From positions 1 through 11,945 of the forward strand of contig CALAYC010000019.1 in assembly GCA_937894935.1 (NCBI GenBank): DNA of 11,945 nt, given 5' to 3'. The notes beneath the pieces were generated by a model, which worked only from the letters and a program-made list of their open reading frames with translations, searched no databases and was not told where the DNA came from. Both the position numbers and the translations under genes were made by a program. This DNA is from an uncultured Verrucomicrobiota bacterium. GTDB lineage: Bacteria > Verrucomicrobiota > Verrucomicrobiia > Limisphaerales > JADLHS01. Shown here piece by piece: positions 4,932 to 11,884 of this stretch. The first letter of the stretch is position 1. Each line of letters starts with the position of its first letter.

Positions 4932-6848
4932 TTACTTCGCCACCTCAATCTGTTCAAAACCCTCTTCAATCGTCGCCGTGCTCTGAATCCGCGCCAGCTT
5001 CGCGTACAACCCGCCCTGCTCCACCAGTTCCTCGTGCGTCCCGCGCTCGACGATTTCGCCCTGTCGCAACACGAGAATCTGATCCGCTTTCCGAATCGTG
5101 CTCAGCCGATGCGCAATTACAAAACTCGTCCGCCCGCGCATCAGATGTTCCAACGCTTCCTGAATCAATCGTTCCGTCGCGGTATCGACGCTCGCCGTCG
5201 CTTCATCGAGAATCAAAATCGGCGCGTTCTTCAACAACGCTCGCGCGATACTCACGCGTTGTTTTTCGCCCACGCTTAATTTGACACCGCGCTCGCCCAC
5301 CGACGTATCGAAGCGATCCGGCAATCGCATGATGAACTCATAACAATTCGCCGCCTTGGCTGCGGCAATCAGTTCCTCCGCACTCGCACCGAGGCGACCG
5401 TAGAGAATGTTCTCGCGAATCGTGCCGTTGAACAAAAACGGCTCCTGACTTACCACGCTGATGTTTTCGCGCAATGAATCCAACGTCACACCGCTGATGT
5501 CCTGTCCATCCACCGTGATGCGACCCGCCGTCGGTTCGTAAAATGCCGGCAGTAGATTCACCACCGTGGACTTGCCCGCGCCCGTCGGTCCAACGAGCGC
5601 AATAATTTCGCCGGGTTTAGCGTGCAATGAAATGTTGCGCAGAATGACGCGCTTTTCCGGAGCATTAGTTTCCAATTCAGCCCGCGGAAATTCAGTCTCC
5701 GGCGTTTCGGTCGTGACCGCAGATTTTGCAGTTTGAATTCCTGCCGTATCCGCTTCGTAACTGAAGCTCACATTCTCATAAACCACTTCGCCGCGCACCG
5801 GTACGCGCAACGGTTGGCGTGGCTTGCCATCGCGACGTTCCTCCGTCGTATCGAGAATATCCAACACGCGTTCGCCTGCAGCGCGACCACTTTGCAGCAA
5901 TTGATTCAGCCCATGCAGTTGCCCGATCGGCGTGTAAAACATGCCGAGATAAAGCAGATAACCGACTAACGCGCCTGGCTCCATCGCGCCGTCAATCACC
6001 ATCCGCCCGCCAACCCACAACACCAACGCAAAACCAATCGCGCCCGCAAATCCCATCGCCGGCGAGTAAATGGCCCACACACGCATGATGCCCAATGTTC
6101 CTTCGCGCAAATCCGCAGCCCGACTTTTGAATCGCTCGTCCTCGTGCGTCTCGCGATTGAACGCTTTGATCTGGCGCACGCCTTGCAGGTTATCCATCAA
6201 CAACGCGTTCATCGCGCTCGAAGCTTCGCGTTGTTTGCGATAACGCTTATGCGCTGTGAGCGTGTACCACAATGCACCCGCCGCCAGTAACGGAATCGGC
6301 GTCATCGCCACCAATCCCAGCGTGGGATTCTGAACAAAAAGAATCGCCCCCACGCCAATCACACCGACCAACGCCACTACGCCCTGCTCCGTGCCATCAA
6401 TCAAAACGCGTTCGACGGAATTCACGTCTTCAATCACGCGCGTCATCAAATCGCCCGATGCCCGTTGATCAAAATAACCCACCGGCAAACGTTGTAATCG
6501 CGCGTACACTTCGCGACGCATATCGAAGATTACGTTCTGCTCGAAATGATTGTTAACGAGAATGCGGAAAGAGTTGAATAGATCGCGGAGGAAAAACGCG
6601 CCAATCAAACCGAGCATCACCCAGGTCAACTTCTCCGCGCGGCCGGCGCGAATCACATCGTCAATCGCATAAGCCGTTAATTTCGGAAACGCAAATGATG
6701 CGAGCAACGACAGCACCGCACACAACACGGTGGTCACCGCGAGCAGTTTGTACGGTCGCAGATAAACCGCCACGCGCCGCACCACTTCCCAGGTGGAACG
6801 TTTGCGCGCGGCAAAATTCGATTCAGTAGCGCGAGGATGTGAAGCCAT
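4932..6848 (-). CDS. ABC exporter, MsbA-like half transporter, 638 aa
   Basis: A homodimeric type IV ABC exporter in the inner membrane. N-terminal six-helix domain at about residues 28-325; ATPase domain ~352-625 with Walker A GPTGAGKST (420-428), Q-loop Gln468 (VVSQEPFLFNGTIREN), signature LSVGE (524-528), Walker B ILILDE with Asp548 and catalytic Glu549, D-loop SVD, and switch His580. All ATPase motifs are intact. Likely substrate is lipid A or another lipid, because lpxC-fabZ and lpxA lie within 3 kb; family similarity alone would also allow a drug exporter, so I give no symbol. An insertion of roughly 30 residues (~365-398, rich in T/E/A) sits between the first strands of the ATPase domain. 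The start is preceded 4 nt upstream by a perfect TATAAT; no Shine-Dalgarno sequence. Forms an operon with the DUF2905 gene. Confidence 0.9.
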   Translation of the reverse strand: MASHPRATESNFAARKRSTWEVVRRVAVYLRPYKLLAVTTVLCAVLSLLASFAFPKLTAYAIDDVIRAGRAEKLTWVMLGLIGAFFLRDLFNSFRILVNNHFEQNVIFDMRREVYARLQRLPVGYFDQRASGDLMTRVIEDVNSVERVLIDGTEQGVVALVGVIGVGAILFVQNPTLGLVAMTPIPLLAAGALWYTLTAHKRYRKQREASSAMNALLMDNLQGVRQIKAFNRETHEDERFKSRAADLREGTLGIMRVWAIYSPAMGFAGAIGFALVLWVGGRMVIDGAMEPGALVGYLLYLGMFYTPIGQLHGLNQLLQSGRAAGERVLDILDTTEERRDGKPRQPLRVPVRGEVVYENVSFSYEADTAGIQTAKSAVTTETPETEFPRAELETNAPEKRVILRNISLHAKPGEIIALVGPTGAGKSTVVNLLPAFYEPTAGRITVDGQDISGVTLDSLRENISVVSQEPFLFNGTIRENILYGRLGASAEELIAAAKAANCYEFIMRLPDRFDTSVGERGVKLSVGEKQRVSIARALLKNAPILILDEATASVDTATERLIQEALEHLMRGRTSFVIAHRLSTIRKADQILVLRQGEIVERGTHEELVEQGGLYAKLARIQSTATIEEGFEQIEVAK

Positions 6849-6852
6849 GGAA

Positions 6853-6883
6853 ATTATAGTTCAACCGGCGACGGAGATGTTCA
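6853..6883 (-). promoter_or_regulatory. Promoter of the ABC exporter operon, perfect -10
   Basis: Minus strand TGAACA (6878-6883, 4/6), 19-nt spacer, TATAAT (6853-6858, 6/6), then ttcc and the ATG at 6848. With transcription normally starting about 7 nt past the -10, the mRNA would begin at or next to the A of the ATG. The longer-than-ideal spacer lowers confidence in the -35, not in the -10. Confidence 0.5.
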
Positions 6884-6924
6884 GCGCGAGTTCGGCTAAC
6901 AACGAAGCACACCCTGCACTTTTC

Positions 6925-6954
6925 CATCCGTGTACATCAGTGTTCATCCGTAAT
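6925..6954 (+). repeat. Three tandem ~10-nt units (dispersed repeat type)
   Basis: catccgtgta, catcagtgtt, catccgtaat: three 10-nt units differing at a few positions, in the gap between the PfpI gene stop and the exporter start. Read on the minus strand it encodes ITDEH-like peptide. I recall such sequence as a common dispersed element in PVC genomes (not searched). Only this copy is in the window. Confidence 0.6.
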
Positions 6955-6959
6955 TAAAA

Positions 6960-7481
6960 TTAGCCCGAAACCTTCCGCTCCAAAAACTCCACCATCGCCT
7001 TTGCGAACGGCGCGAGATCCAGCGGTGTACGACTCGAAATCAGATTTCCGTCCACCACGACCGGTTCGTTCACCCAGATTGCACCTGCATTTTCCAAATC
7101 GTCTTTGATGCCAAGCGAACCCGTAGCGCGTTTGCCTTTCAGAATCTTCGCCGAAATCGGAATCCACCCGCCGTGACAGATAAACGCAACCAGCTTGCCC
7201 TGTTCAAAAAATTCGCGTGTCAGCGAAAGCACCTTCGCGTCGCGACGCAACTTGTCCGGCATAAAACCGCCCGGAATCAGCAAGCCGCAAAAATCTTTGC
7301 TCTGCGCATCTGCCAGTAACAAATCCGACTTCGCCGGATAACCGTGTTTGCCTTTGTAGGTTTTGATTTCCGGCGCCGCGACCCGCATCACGTATCCGGC
7401 TTCCTCACAACGCAAGCGCGGATACCACAATTCCAGGTCCTCGTAGATGTCGTCCACGAATGTCAGCAATGTTTTCTGCAT
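6960..7481 (-). CDS. PfpI/DJ-1 family protein (Hsp31-like glyoxalase/deglycase/protease family), 173 aa
   Basis: A DJ-1/PfpI superfamily alpha/beta protein, likely a cytosolic stress enzyme; members are variously reported as glyoxalases, deglycases or proteases, and the sequence cannot separate these. Seen: YEDLELWYP (13-21) with Glu17 at the place of the family's acidic partner residue; GLLIPGGF (66-73); nucleophile elbow AFICHGGW with Cys102 and His103; TGSLGIKDDLENAGAIWVNEPVVVDGNLISSRTP (120-153), the usual closing block. Family members usually have CHGP after the elbow; here it is CHGG. Length is normal for a single domain. I start at ATG 7481; the open frame to 7655 has no family similarity. 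Divergent from lpxC; a promoter-like pair lies 7 nt upstream. Confidence 0.87.
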   Translation of the reverse strand: MQKTLLTFVDDIYEDLELWYPRLRCEEAGYVMRVAAPEIKTYKGKHGYPAKSDLLLADAQSKDFCGLLIPGGFMPDKLRRDAKVLSLTREFFEQGKLVAFICHGGWIPISAKILKGKRATGSLGIKDDLENAGAIWVNEPVVVDGNLISSRTPLDLAPFAKAMVEFLERKVSG

Positions 7482-7488
7482 GACCCGC

Positions 7489-7516
7489 AGTCTAGCCGAC
7501 CTTGCCTCAGCAGCAA
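7489..7516 (-). promoter_or_regulatory. Candidate promoter of the PfpI gene
   Basis: Minus strand TTGCTG (7511-7516), 16-nt spacer, TAGACT (7489-7494, 4/6), then 7 nt to the ATG at 7481. The 7482-7684 divergent gap holds this and the lpxC promoter candidate, and no gene that I can support. Confidence 0.3.
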
Positions 7517-7648
7517 GCGACGGACGGCTCAATTGTTCCTCGAAGTAATCGTTCTCGCACCTTTGTTCGCAAATCCGACTGCCGCAACCGCCGCGCTTGC
7601 TTCCGTTTTGTCGTGCCGTTCCATTACAACCGCAGCCATTTCTCCCGC

Positions 7649-7678
7649 TTGCCAAGCGCGTGAAGGTTCTGTTTCAAT
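7649..7678 (+). promoter_or_regulatory. Candidate lpxC-fabZ-lpxA promoter
   Basis: TTGCCA (7649-7654, 5/6), 18-nt spacer, TTCAAT (7673-7678, 4/6), then 6 nt to the GTG at 7685. If used, the mRNA would start at about the GTG and the in-frame TTG at 7679 would lie outside the transcript. Confidence 0.35.
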
Positions 7679-7684
7679 TTGCGC

Positions 7685-9040
7685 GTGCTACATCAGCAGA
7701 CCCTGAACCGTTCGGTCAGTTTTTCCGGGATCGGCCTTCATAGCGGCAACCGCGTCAACATGACGTTCTTGCCCGCTCCGGCCAATTCCGGCATTCGCTT
7801 TCGCCGCGTGGATCTCGACGGCAAACCCGAGGTGGAAGCGCGCGTTGAAAACGTTTCCGAAACCAACCGTTCCACCACCATCGCCAAAGGCAACATCAGG
7901 ATTCACACCGTCGAACACGTCCTCGCCGCCCTCGCCGGATACGGTGTGGACAATGCCATTGTGGAACTTGATGCCAACGAACCACCCATCGCTGACGGCA
8001 GTTCCCGCGAATTCTGCAAACTCATCGAGTCCGCCGGAATTTTGCCGCAGGACGATATCCGCGAGGTTTACACCGTCACCGAACCGCTCCAGATCGAGAT
8101 GGGCGAAACCACGATGACGCTCGTGCCGGATGACGGTTTCAAAATCACCTGCACCAGCGCGGATAAAGGCGGTCGCTTCACGCAATTTTACAGCACCGAC
8201 GTCACCCCCAAAACGTGGGAAAAAGAACTCGCTCATGCGCGCACGTTTTGTTTCTACGAAGAAATCGAATACCTGATTAAGAATGGTTTAATCAAAGGCG
8301 GCAGCCTCGAAAATGCCGTGGTTATTCGCGATGACGCCGTGCTGACGACTGAGCCGCTGCGTTACACCAATGAATTCGTGCGCCATAAGATGCTCGACAT
8401 CATTGGCGACCTCTCGCTCGTCGGAAAACCGATTCGCGGTCACCTCATTGCAGTGAAACCGAGTCACGCGGGTAATTGCGAAATGGCACGTCAAATCGTT
8501 CTGCAAATGCAGAAACCGCGGCGCGCCGCGCAAACTTTTGCTCCGCCACCGCCCGCTCCGAAACCCGTTTCCGTTCCTGCTACTCCGGCGGAAATTCCGC
8601 CCGAAGGCATTGGCGCCGCCGGCATCGAGCAAATCATGAAATGGTTGCCGCATCGTTATCCGTTTCTGCTCGTGGACCGCGTGTTGAGCATCGAAGGTAA
8701 TCGCGTTGTGGCGCTTAAGAATGTTTCTATCAACGAACCGTTTTTCCAGGGGCACTTCCCCGGTCACCCCATCATGCCGGGTGTGTTGCAACTCGAAGCC
8801 ATCGCGCAGGTCGCCGGCATTTTCATGATTAAAGCGCAGGCCGGCGACAACCAGATCGCTTACTTCATGGCCGCCAACAACGTGAAGTGGCGCAAGCCGG
8901 TTTTGCCGGGCGACACCCTGATTATTGAAGTGGAGATGACGAAGTCGCGTGGTAAAATTGGCAAGGCCAACGGCGTCTGCAAAGTCAACGGCGAGGTGGT
9001 CAGCGAAGCTGAAGTGACGTTCCTCGTACAGGACGCCTGA
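7685..9040 (+). CDS. lpxC-fabZ: Bifunctional LpxC-FabZ: UDP-3-O-acyl-GlcNAc deacetylase fused to 3-hydroxyacyl-ACP dehydratase, 451 aa
   Basis: Residues 1-278 are LpxC, the Zn-dependent deacetylase for the committed step of lipid A synthesis: GIGLHSG opening, HTVEH with Glu77/His78, RHKMLDIIGDL with His234/Asp238, and KPSHAGN with His261, matching E. coli E78/H79/H238/D242/H265. A proline/alanine-rich linker (~279-313) joins FabZ, which dehydrates 3-hydroxyacyl-ACP for fatty acid synthesis: LPHRYPFLLVDRV (321-333), FQGHFPGHPIMPGV with catalytic His357, and Glu371 in QLEAIAQ. The two domains compete for 3-hydroxyacyl chains, so fusion fixes their ratio; such fusions are known in Bacteroidetes. 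I chose GTG 7685 because MLHQQTL then aligns with E. coli MIKQRTL; TTG 7679 adds two residues and has GAAGG 12 nt upstream. lpxA follows after 10 nt. Confidence 0.95.
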   Translation: MLHQQTLNRSVSFSGIGLHSGNRVNMTFLPAPANSGIRFRRVDLDGKPEVEARVENVSETNRSTTIAKGNIRIHTVEHVLAALAGYGVDNAIVELDANEPPIADGSSREFCKLIESAGILPQDDIREVYTVTEPLQIEMGETTMTLVPDDGFKITCTSADKGGRFTQFYSTDVTPKTWEKELAHARTFCFYEEIEYLIKNGLIKGGSLENAVVIRDDAVLTTEPLRYTNEFVRHKMLDIIGDLSLVGKPIRGHLIAVKPSHAGNCEMARQIVLQMQKPRRAAQTFAPPPPAPKPVSVPATPAEIPPEGIGAAGIEQIMKWLPHRYPFLLVDRVLSIEGNRVVALKNVSINEPFFQGHFPGHPIMPGVLQLEAIAQVAGIFMIKAQAGDNQIAYFMAANNVKWRKPVLPGDTLIIEVEMTKSRGKIGKANGVCKVNGEVVSEAEVTFLVQDA

Positions 9041-9050
9041 GTGCCGTGTC

Positions 9051-9818
9051 ATGATTCATCCCACTGCAATCATTCATCCTGCCGCCAAAATCGCGGCTGA
9101 TTGCGTCATCGGCCCCTATTGCGTCGTCGGCGAGCACGTCGAACTCGGCGCCGGTTGCAAACTCCATTCGCACGTCGTCATTGATGGCCACACCAAAATC
9201 GGTCGTGAGAATGAATTTTTTCCTTTCGCCAGCATCGGTCTCAAAACGCAAGACCTGAAATGGAAAGGCGGCATCACCCGCACCGAAATCGGTGCCCACA
9301 ATACTTTCCGCGAAGGCGTCACCGTTCACAGCGCCACGAGCGACGGCGACGCCACACGCATCGGTTCACACAACAATCTCCTCGCCTACACGCACGTCGC
9401 TCACGATTGCCAACTGGGCGATCATATCATCATGTCCAACAGCGCTGCGCTGGCCGGCCATTGCGTGGTGGAAGATTACGTGGTGATCGGTGGCTACGCC
9501 GCCGTGCATCAGTTTTGTCACCTCGGCAAATTCGCCATGATCGGAGGTTGCTCGAAAGTCGTGCAGGATATTCCGCCGTTCATGATTGGCGATGGCAACC
9601 CGGCGGAAACTCGCACAATCAATAAAATCGGCCTGGAACGAAACGGGTTTTCGGAAGAATCTCAACAGGCGCTTCGGCAGGCTTACAAACTTCTATTCCG
9701 CGAAGGACTCACCATCGCCAACGCCATCGAACGCATGGAAAAGGAACTTCCGCCGCTACCGGAAATCCAGCATCTGATTGATTTCGTTCGCAAGAGCGAA
9801 CGCGGTCTCGCGCGCTGA
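9051..9818 (+). CDS. lpxA: UDP-N-acetylglucosamine O-acyltransferase LpxA, 255 aa
   Basis: First enzyme of lipid A synthesis: moves a 3-hydroxyacyl chain from ACP to UDP-GlcNAc. Cytosolic homotrimer. Residues ~1-185 are a left-handed beta-helix built of hexapeptide repeats (ihptaiIHPAAKIAADCVIG pattern); AYTHVAHDC carries catalytic His118 (E. coli His125); QDLKWKGG (67-74), IGGYAAVHQFC and GGCSKVVQDIPPF are family blocks; the C-terminal helical domain runs from IGLERNGF to RGLAR at the end. Length and ends are normal. It lies 10 nt after lpxC-fabZ, so it is surely in the same operon, and takes the same acyl-ACP pool as FabZ. Its stop codon directly abuts the aroC stop on the other strand. No Shine-Dalgarno sequence at the ATG. 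Confidence 0.96.
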   Translation: MIHPTAIIHPAAKIAADCVIGPYCVVGEHVELGAGCKLHSHVVIDGHTKIGRENEFFPFASIGLKTQDLKWKGGITRTEIGAHNTFREGVTVHSATSDGDATRIGSHNNLLAYTHVAHDCQLGDHIIMSNSAALAGHCVVEDYVVIGGYAAVHQFCHLGKFAMIGGCSKVVQDIPPFMIGDGNPAETRTINKIGLERNGFSEESQQALRQAYKLLFREGLTIANAIERMEKELPPLPEIQHLIDFVRKSERGLAR

Positions 9819-10898
9819 TCAACCGCACTGCGCCTTGTGCCTCAGCGCATGGTCCACGAGCACCAATGCCGTCATCGCCTCCACCATTGGCACAGCCCGC
9901 GGCAACACACACGGATCGTGCCGCCCCCGCCCCTTCAGCGTCGTGTTCTTGAACTTCGTTGAAACCGTATCCTGCTCCACCATCACGGTCGCCACCGGCT
10001 TGAACGCCACGCGGAAATAAATCGTTTCTCCGTTGCTGATGCCGCCTTGAATTCCGCCGGACTTATTGGTTGTCGTGCGGACTTTGCCACCGCGCATCCG
10101 GAACGGATCATTATGCTCGAGCCCGGTCAGCAACGTCCCGGCAAACCCACTGCCAATCTCAAATCCTTTCGTCGCCGGCAAACTCAACATCGCTTTCGCC
10201 AAATCTGCTTCCAAGCGATCAAACACCGGTTCGCCCCAACCCGGCGGCACGCCACGCGCAATTCCGGTTATCACACCGCCGACGCTGTTCCCTTCGCTAC
10301 GGACTTCTTCGATGAGCCGAATCATCTTGTGCGCCGCTTTGGAATCCGGACAGCGCACGATGTTCGATTCAATATCGGAAAATCTTACTTTCTCGACGTC
10401 CACCTTGGCCGCAATGGATTGCACCTGTGTCACACATGCCAGCACTTCCACACCGAATTTTTCTCGCAAAATCTTCTTGGCAATCGCCCCCGCTGCCACG
10501 CGTCCAACCGTTTCCCGCGCGCTGGTTCGGCCACCGCCCGGCCATGCGCGAATCCCGAACTTCGCCTGATACGTGTAATCCGCGTGTGATGGCCGGAACT
10601 TTTCCGCCATTTCGTTGTACGCCTCCGAACGTTGGTCCGTGTTTTTGACCATCATCGAAATCGGCGTACCGAGCGTCTTGCCTCCAAATGTGCCGGACAA
10701 AATTTGCACCGTGTCCGTTTCCTTGCGCGGCGTTACGATGGAAGATTGCCCGGGCCGACGCCGGTCGAGGTCCGGCTGAATATCAGCTTCGGTCAATTTG
10801 ATGCGAGGCGGACAACCATCCACCACCACGCCGACGCCACCGCCATGCGATTCGCCCCAGGTCGTGATGCGGAAAAGCTGTCCAAACGAGTTAGCCAT
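9819..10898 (-). CDS. aroC: Chorismate synthase AroC, 359 aa
   Basis: Converts EPSP to chorismate with reduced FMN, the last shared step of aromatic amino acid synthesis; cytosolic tetramer. Seen: N-terminal GQLFRITTWGESHG (signature 1, residues ~6-19, with the active-site His), DRRRPGQSS (52-60), SGTFGGKTLGTPI, FRPSHADYTYQAKFG (~110-124), GGGRTSARET (131-140), AGAIAKKIL, and C-terminal RHDPCVLPRAVPMVEAMTALVL (signature 3). Length is normal. The open frame continues to 11027 upstream, but the conserved family starts MANSFG, so ATG 10898 is used. Divergent from the deacetylase-family gene with a 91-nt gap; convergent with lpxA, with zero bases between the stops and no terminator between them. 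Confidence 0.96.
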   Translation of the reverse strand: MANSFGQLFRITTWGESHGGGVGVVVDGCPPRIKLTEADIQPDLDRRRPGQSSIVTPRKETDTVQILSGTFGGKTLGTPISMMVKNTDQRSEAYNEMAEKFRPSHADYTYQAKFGIRAWPGGGRTSARETVGRVAAGAIAKKILREKFGVEVLACVTQVQSIAAKVDVEKVRFSDIESNIVRCPDSKAAHKMIRLIEEVRSEGNSVGGVITGIARGVPPGWGEPVFDRLEADLAKAMLSLPATKGFEIGSGFAGTLLTGLEHNDPFRMRGGKVRTTTNKSGGIQGGISNGETIYFRVAFKPVATVMVEQDTVSTKFKNTTLKGRGRHDPCVLPRAVPMVEAMTALVLVDHALRHKAQCG

Positions 10899-10904
10899 GC
10901 CCGC

Positions 10905-10933
10905 ATGGTGCCGGAAAACGTCAGCAGGGTCAA
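10905..10933 (-). promoter_or_regulatory. Candidate aroC promoter
   Basis: Minus strand TTGACC (10928-10933, 5/6), exact 17-nt spacer, CACCAT (10905-10910, 3/6), then 6 nt to the aroC ATG. Good -35 and spacing, weak -10. Confidence 0.3.
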
Positions 10934-10946
10934 ACCCCGGCCATCT

Positions 10947-10961
10947 GCGGAAGATTTCCGC
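10947..10961. promoter_or_regulatory. Palindrome in the aroC / deacetylase divergent gap
   Basis: GCGGAA-GAT-TTCCGC: perfect 6-nt arms around 3 nt, placed 13 nt upstream of the aroC -35 candidate and 28 nt before the other gene's ATG. Position suits an operator controlling one or both genes; no regulator gene is nearby and a chance palindrome is possible. Confidence 0.3.
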
Positions 10962-10989
10962 GTGACGCCCGCCCGCGCTCTTTGATTCA

Positions 10990-11862
10990 ATGCCGCGTGT
11001 GTTGATTATCACCGACGAACGCTGCACCGACTATCAACGTCTCGGCCACCCCGAGCGTCCGGAGCGCATCACCAAGACCATCGAAAAACTTCGCTCCCAA
11101 ACTGAGTTGCCCATCGAATGGCTGACGCCTGAGCCCGCCAAAGACGAATCCATTCTCCGCGCCCATCCACCGGAATTTATCGCCCGCCTGCGCATCGCTC
11201 ACGATTTCGACGCCGACACCGCTTACTTTCCCGACATTGAATTTCTTGCGCGTTTAGCAGCCGGCGCCGGTCTGCTCGCTTTGGAAAAAGCCCGCGCCGG
11301 TGAAACCGTTTTCAGCCTCATGCGCCCGCCCGGCCATCACGCCACGCGCCACGACGTAATGGGCTTTTGCTACATCAGCAATATCGCCATCGCCGCCCTG
11401 CACGCATTGCAAACCGGCATCAAGCGCATCGCCGTGTTCGACTTCGACGTTCATCATGGCAACGGCACGGAAGATATTTTGCGCGACGTTCCCGGTGCGG
11501 CGTTCTATTCCATTCACGAACATCCCTGTTACCCCGGCACCGGCGCAACGCATGTCGGCGAGAACTGTTTCAACTATCCTGTCGCCCCGAACAGTTCGCG
11601 TGAAACCTATCGCGGCGCACTGAACCAAGCGCTCACTGACCTCAAAGAATTCAAACCTGAAATCATCGGCGTGTCGGCGGGTTTCGATGCGTATGCGCAC
11701 GACCCGCTCGCGCACAGCCCGTTGCTCGCGGAAGATTTTCATTGGCTCGGGCAGGAACTTCGCAACGTCGGCGTGCCGGTGTTCAGCCTGCTGGAAGGCG
11801 GTTACAGCGATGATCTGCCCGAACTGATCTTCGCCTACTTGAAAGGTATCAATGGCCAATAA
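10990..11862 (+). CDS. Histone deacetylase family (AcuC/acetylpolyamine amidohydrolase-like) Zn hydrolase, 290 aa
   Basis: An arginase-deacetylase fold enzyme that likely removes acetyl groups from protein lysines, polyamines or another small molecule; the bacterial substrate cannot be told. Seen: HPERPERI (20-27), RPPGHHATR with catalytic His116/His117, GFCYISNIAIA (125-135), DFDVHHGNGT with Zn ligands Asp153 and His155, SIHEHPCYPGTG (174-185), GVSAGFDAYAHDPL with Zn ligand Asp233, and LEGGY with the transition-state Tyr272. All catalytic residues are present and the length is usual for the small bacterial class. Divergent from aroC. No acetyl-CoA synthetase gene is adjacent, so the AcuC pathway is not supported by context. 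A hairpin-forming repeat begins 23 nt after the stop. Confidence 0.93.
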   Translation: MPRVLIITDERCTDYQRLGHPERPERITKTIEKLRSQTELPIEWLTPEPAKDESILRAHPPEFIARLRIAHDFDADTAYFPDIEFLARLAAGAGLLALEKARAGETVFSLMRPPGHHATRHDVMGFCYISNIAIAALHALQTGIKRIAVFDFDVHHGNGTEDILRDVPGAAFYSIHEHPCYPGTGATHVGENCFNYPVAPNSSRETYRGALNQALTDLKEFKPEIIGVSAGFDAYAHDPLAHSPLLAEDFHWLGQELRNVGVPVFSLLEGGYSDDLPELIFAYLKGINGQ

Positions 11863-11884
11863 ACTTCCGGATCGTTTTGCGACT

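Noticed and set aside
7597..7627. TTGCTT ... CATTAC as an lpxC promoter
   Set aside because: The spacer is 19 nt and the -10 is weak; TTGCCA/TTCAAT nearer the start is a better candidate.
7482..7655. Longer PfpI-family start
   Set aside because: The extra N-terminal residues are Gly/Arg/Cys-rich translated spacer; the family starts at MQKTLLTFVDD.
8288..9052. Long open frame of 254 codons opposite lpxC-fabZ, and similar long frames opposite other genes
   Set aside because: They mirror strongly conserved genes on the other strand, a usual effect of high-GC codon use; their translations show no domain pattern.
10899..11027. Longer aroC starting inside the divergent gene
   Set aside because: Chorismate synthase conservation starts at MANSFGQLFRITTWGESHG; the extra residues overlap the opposite-strand gene and have no family match.
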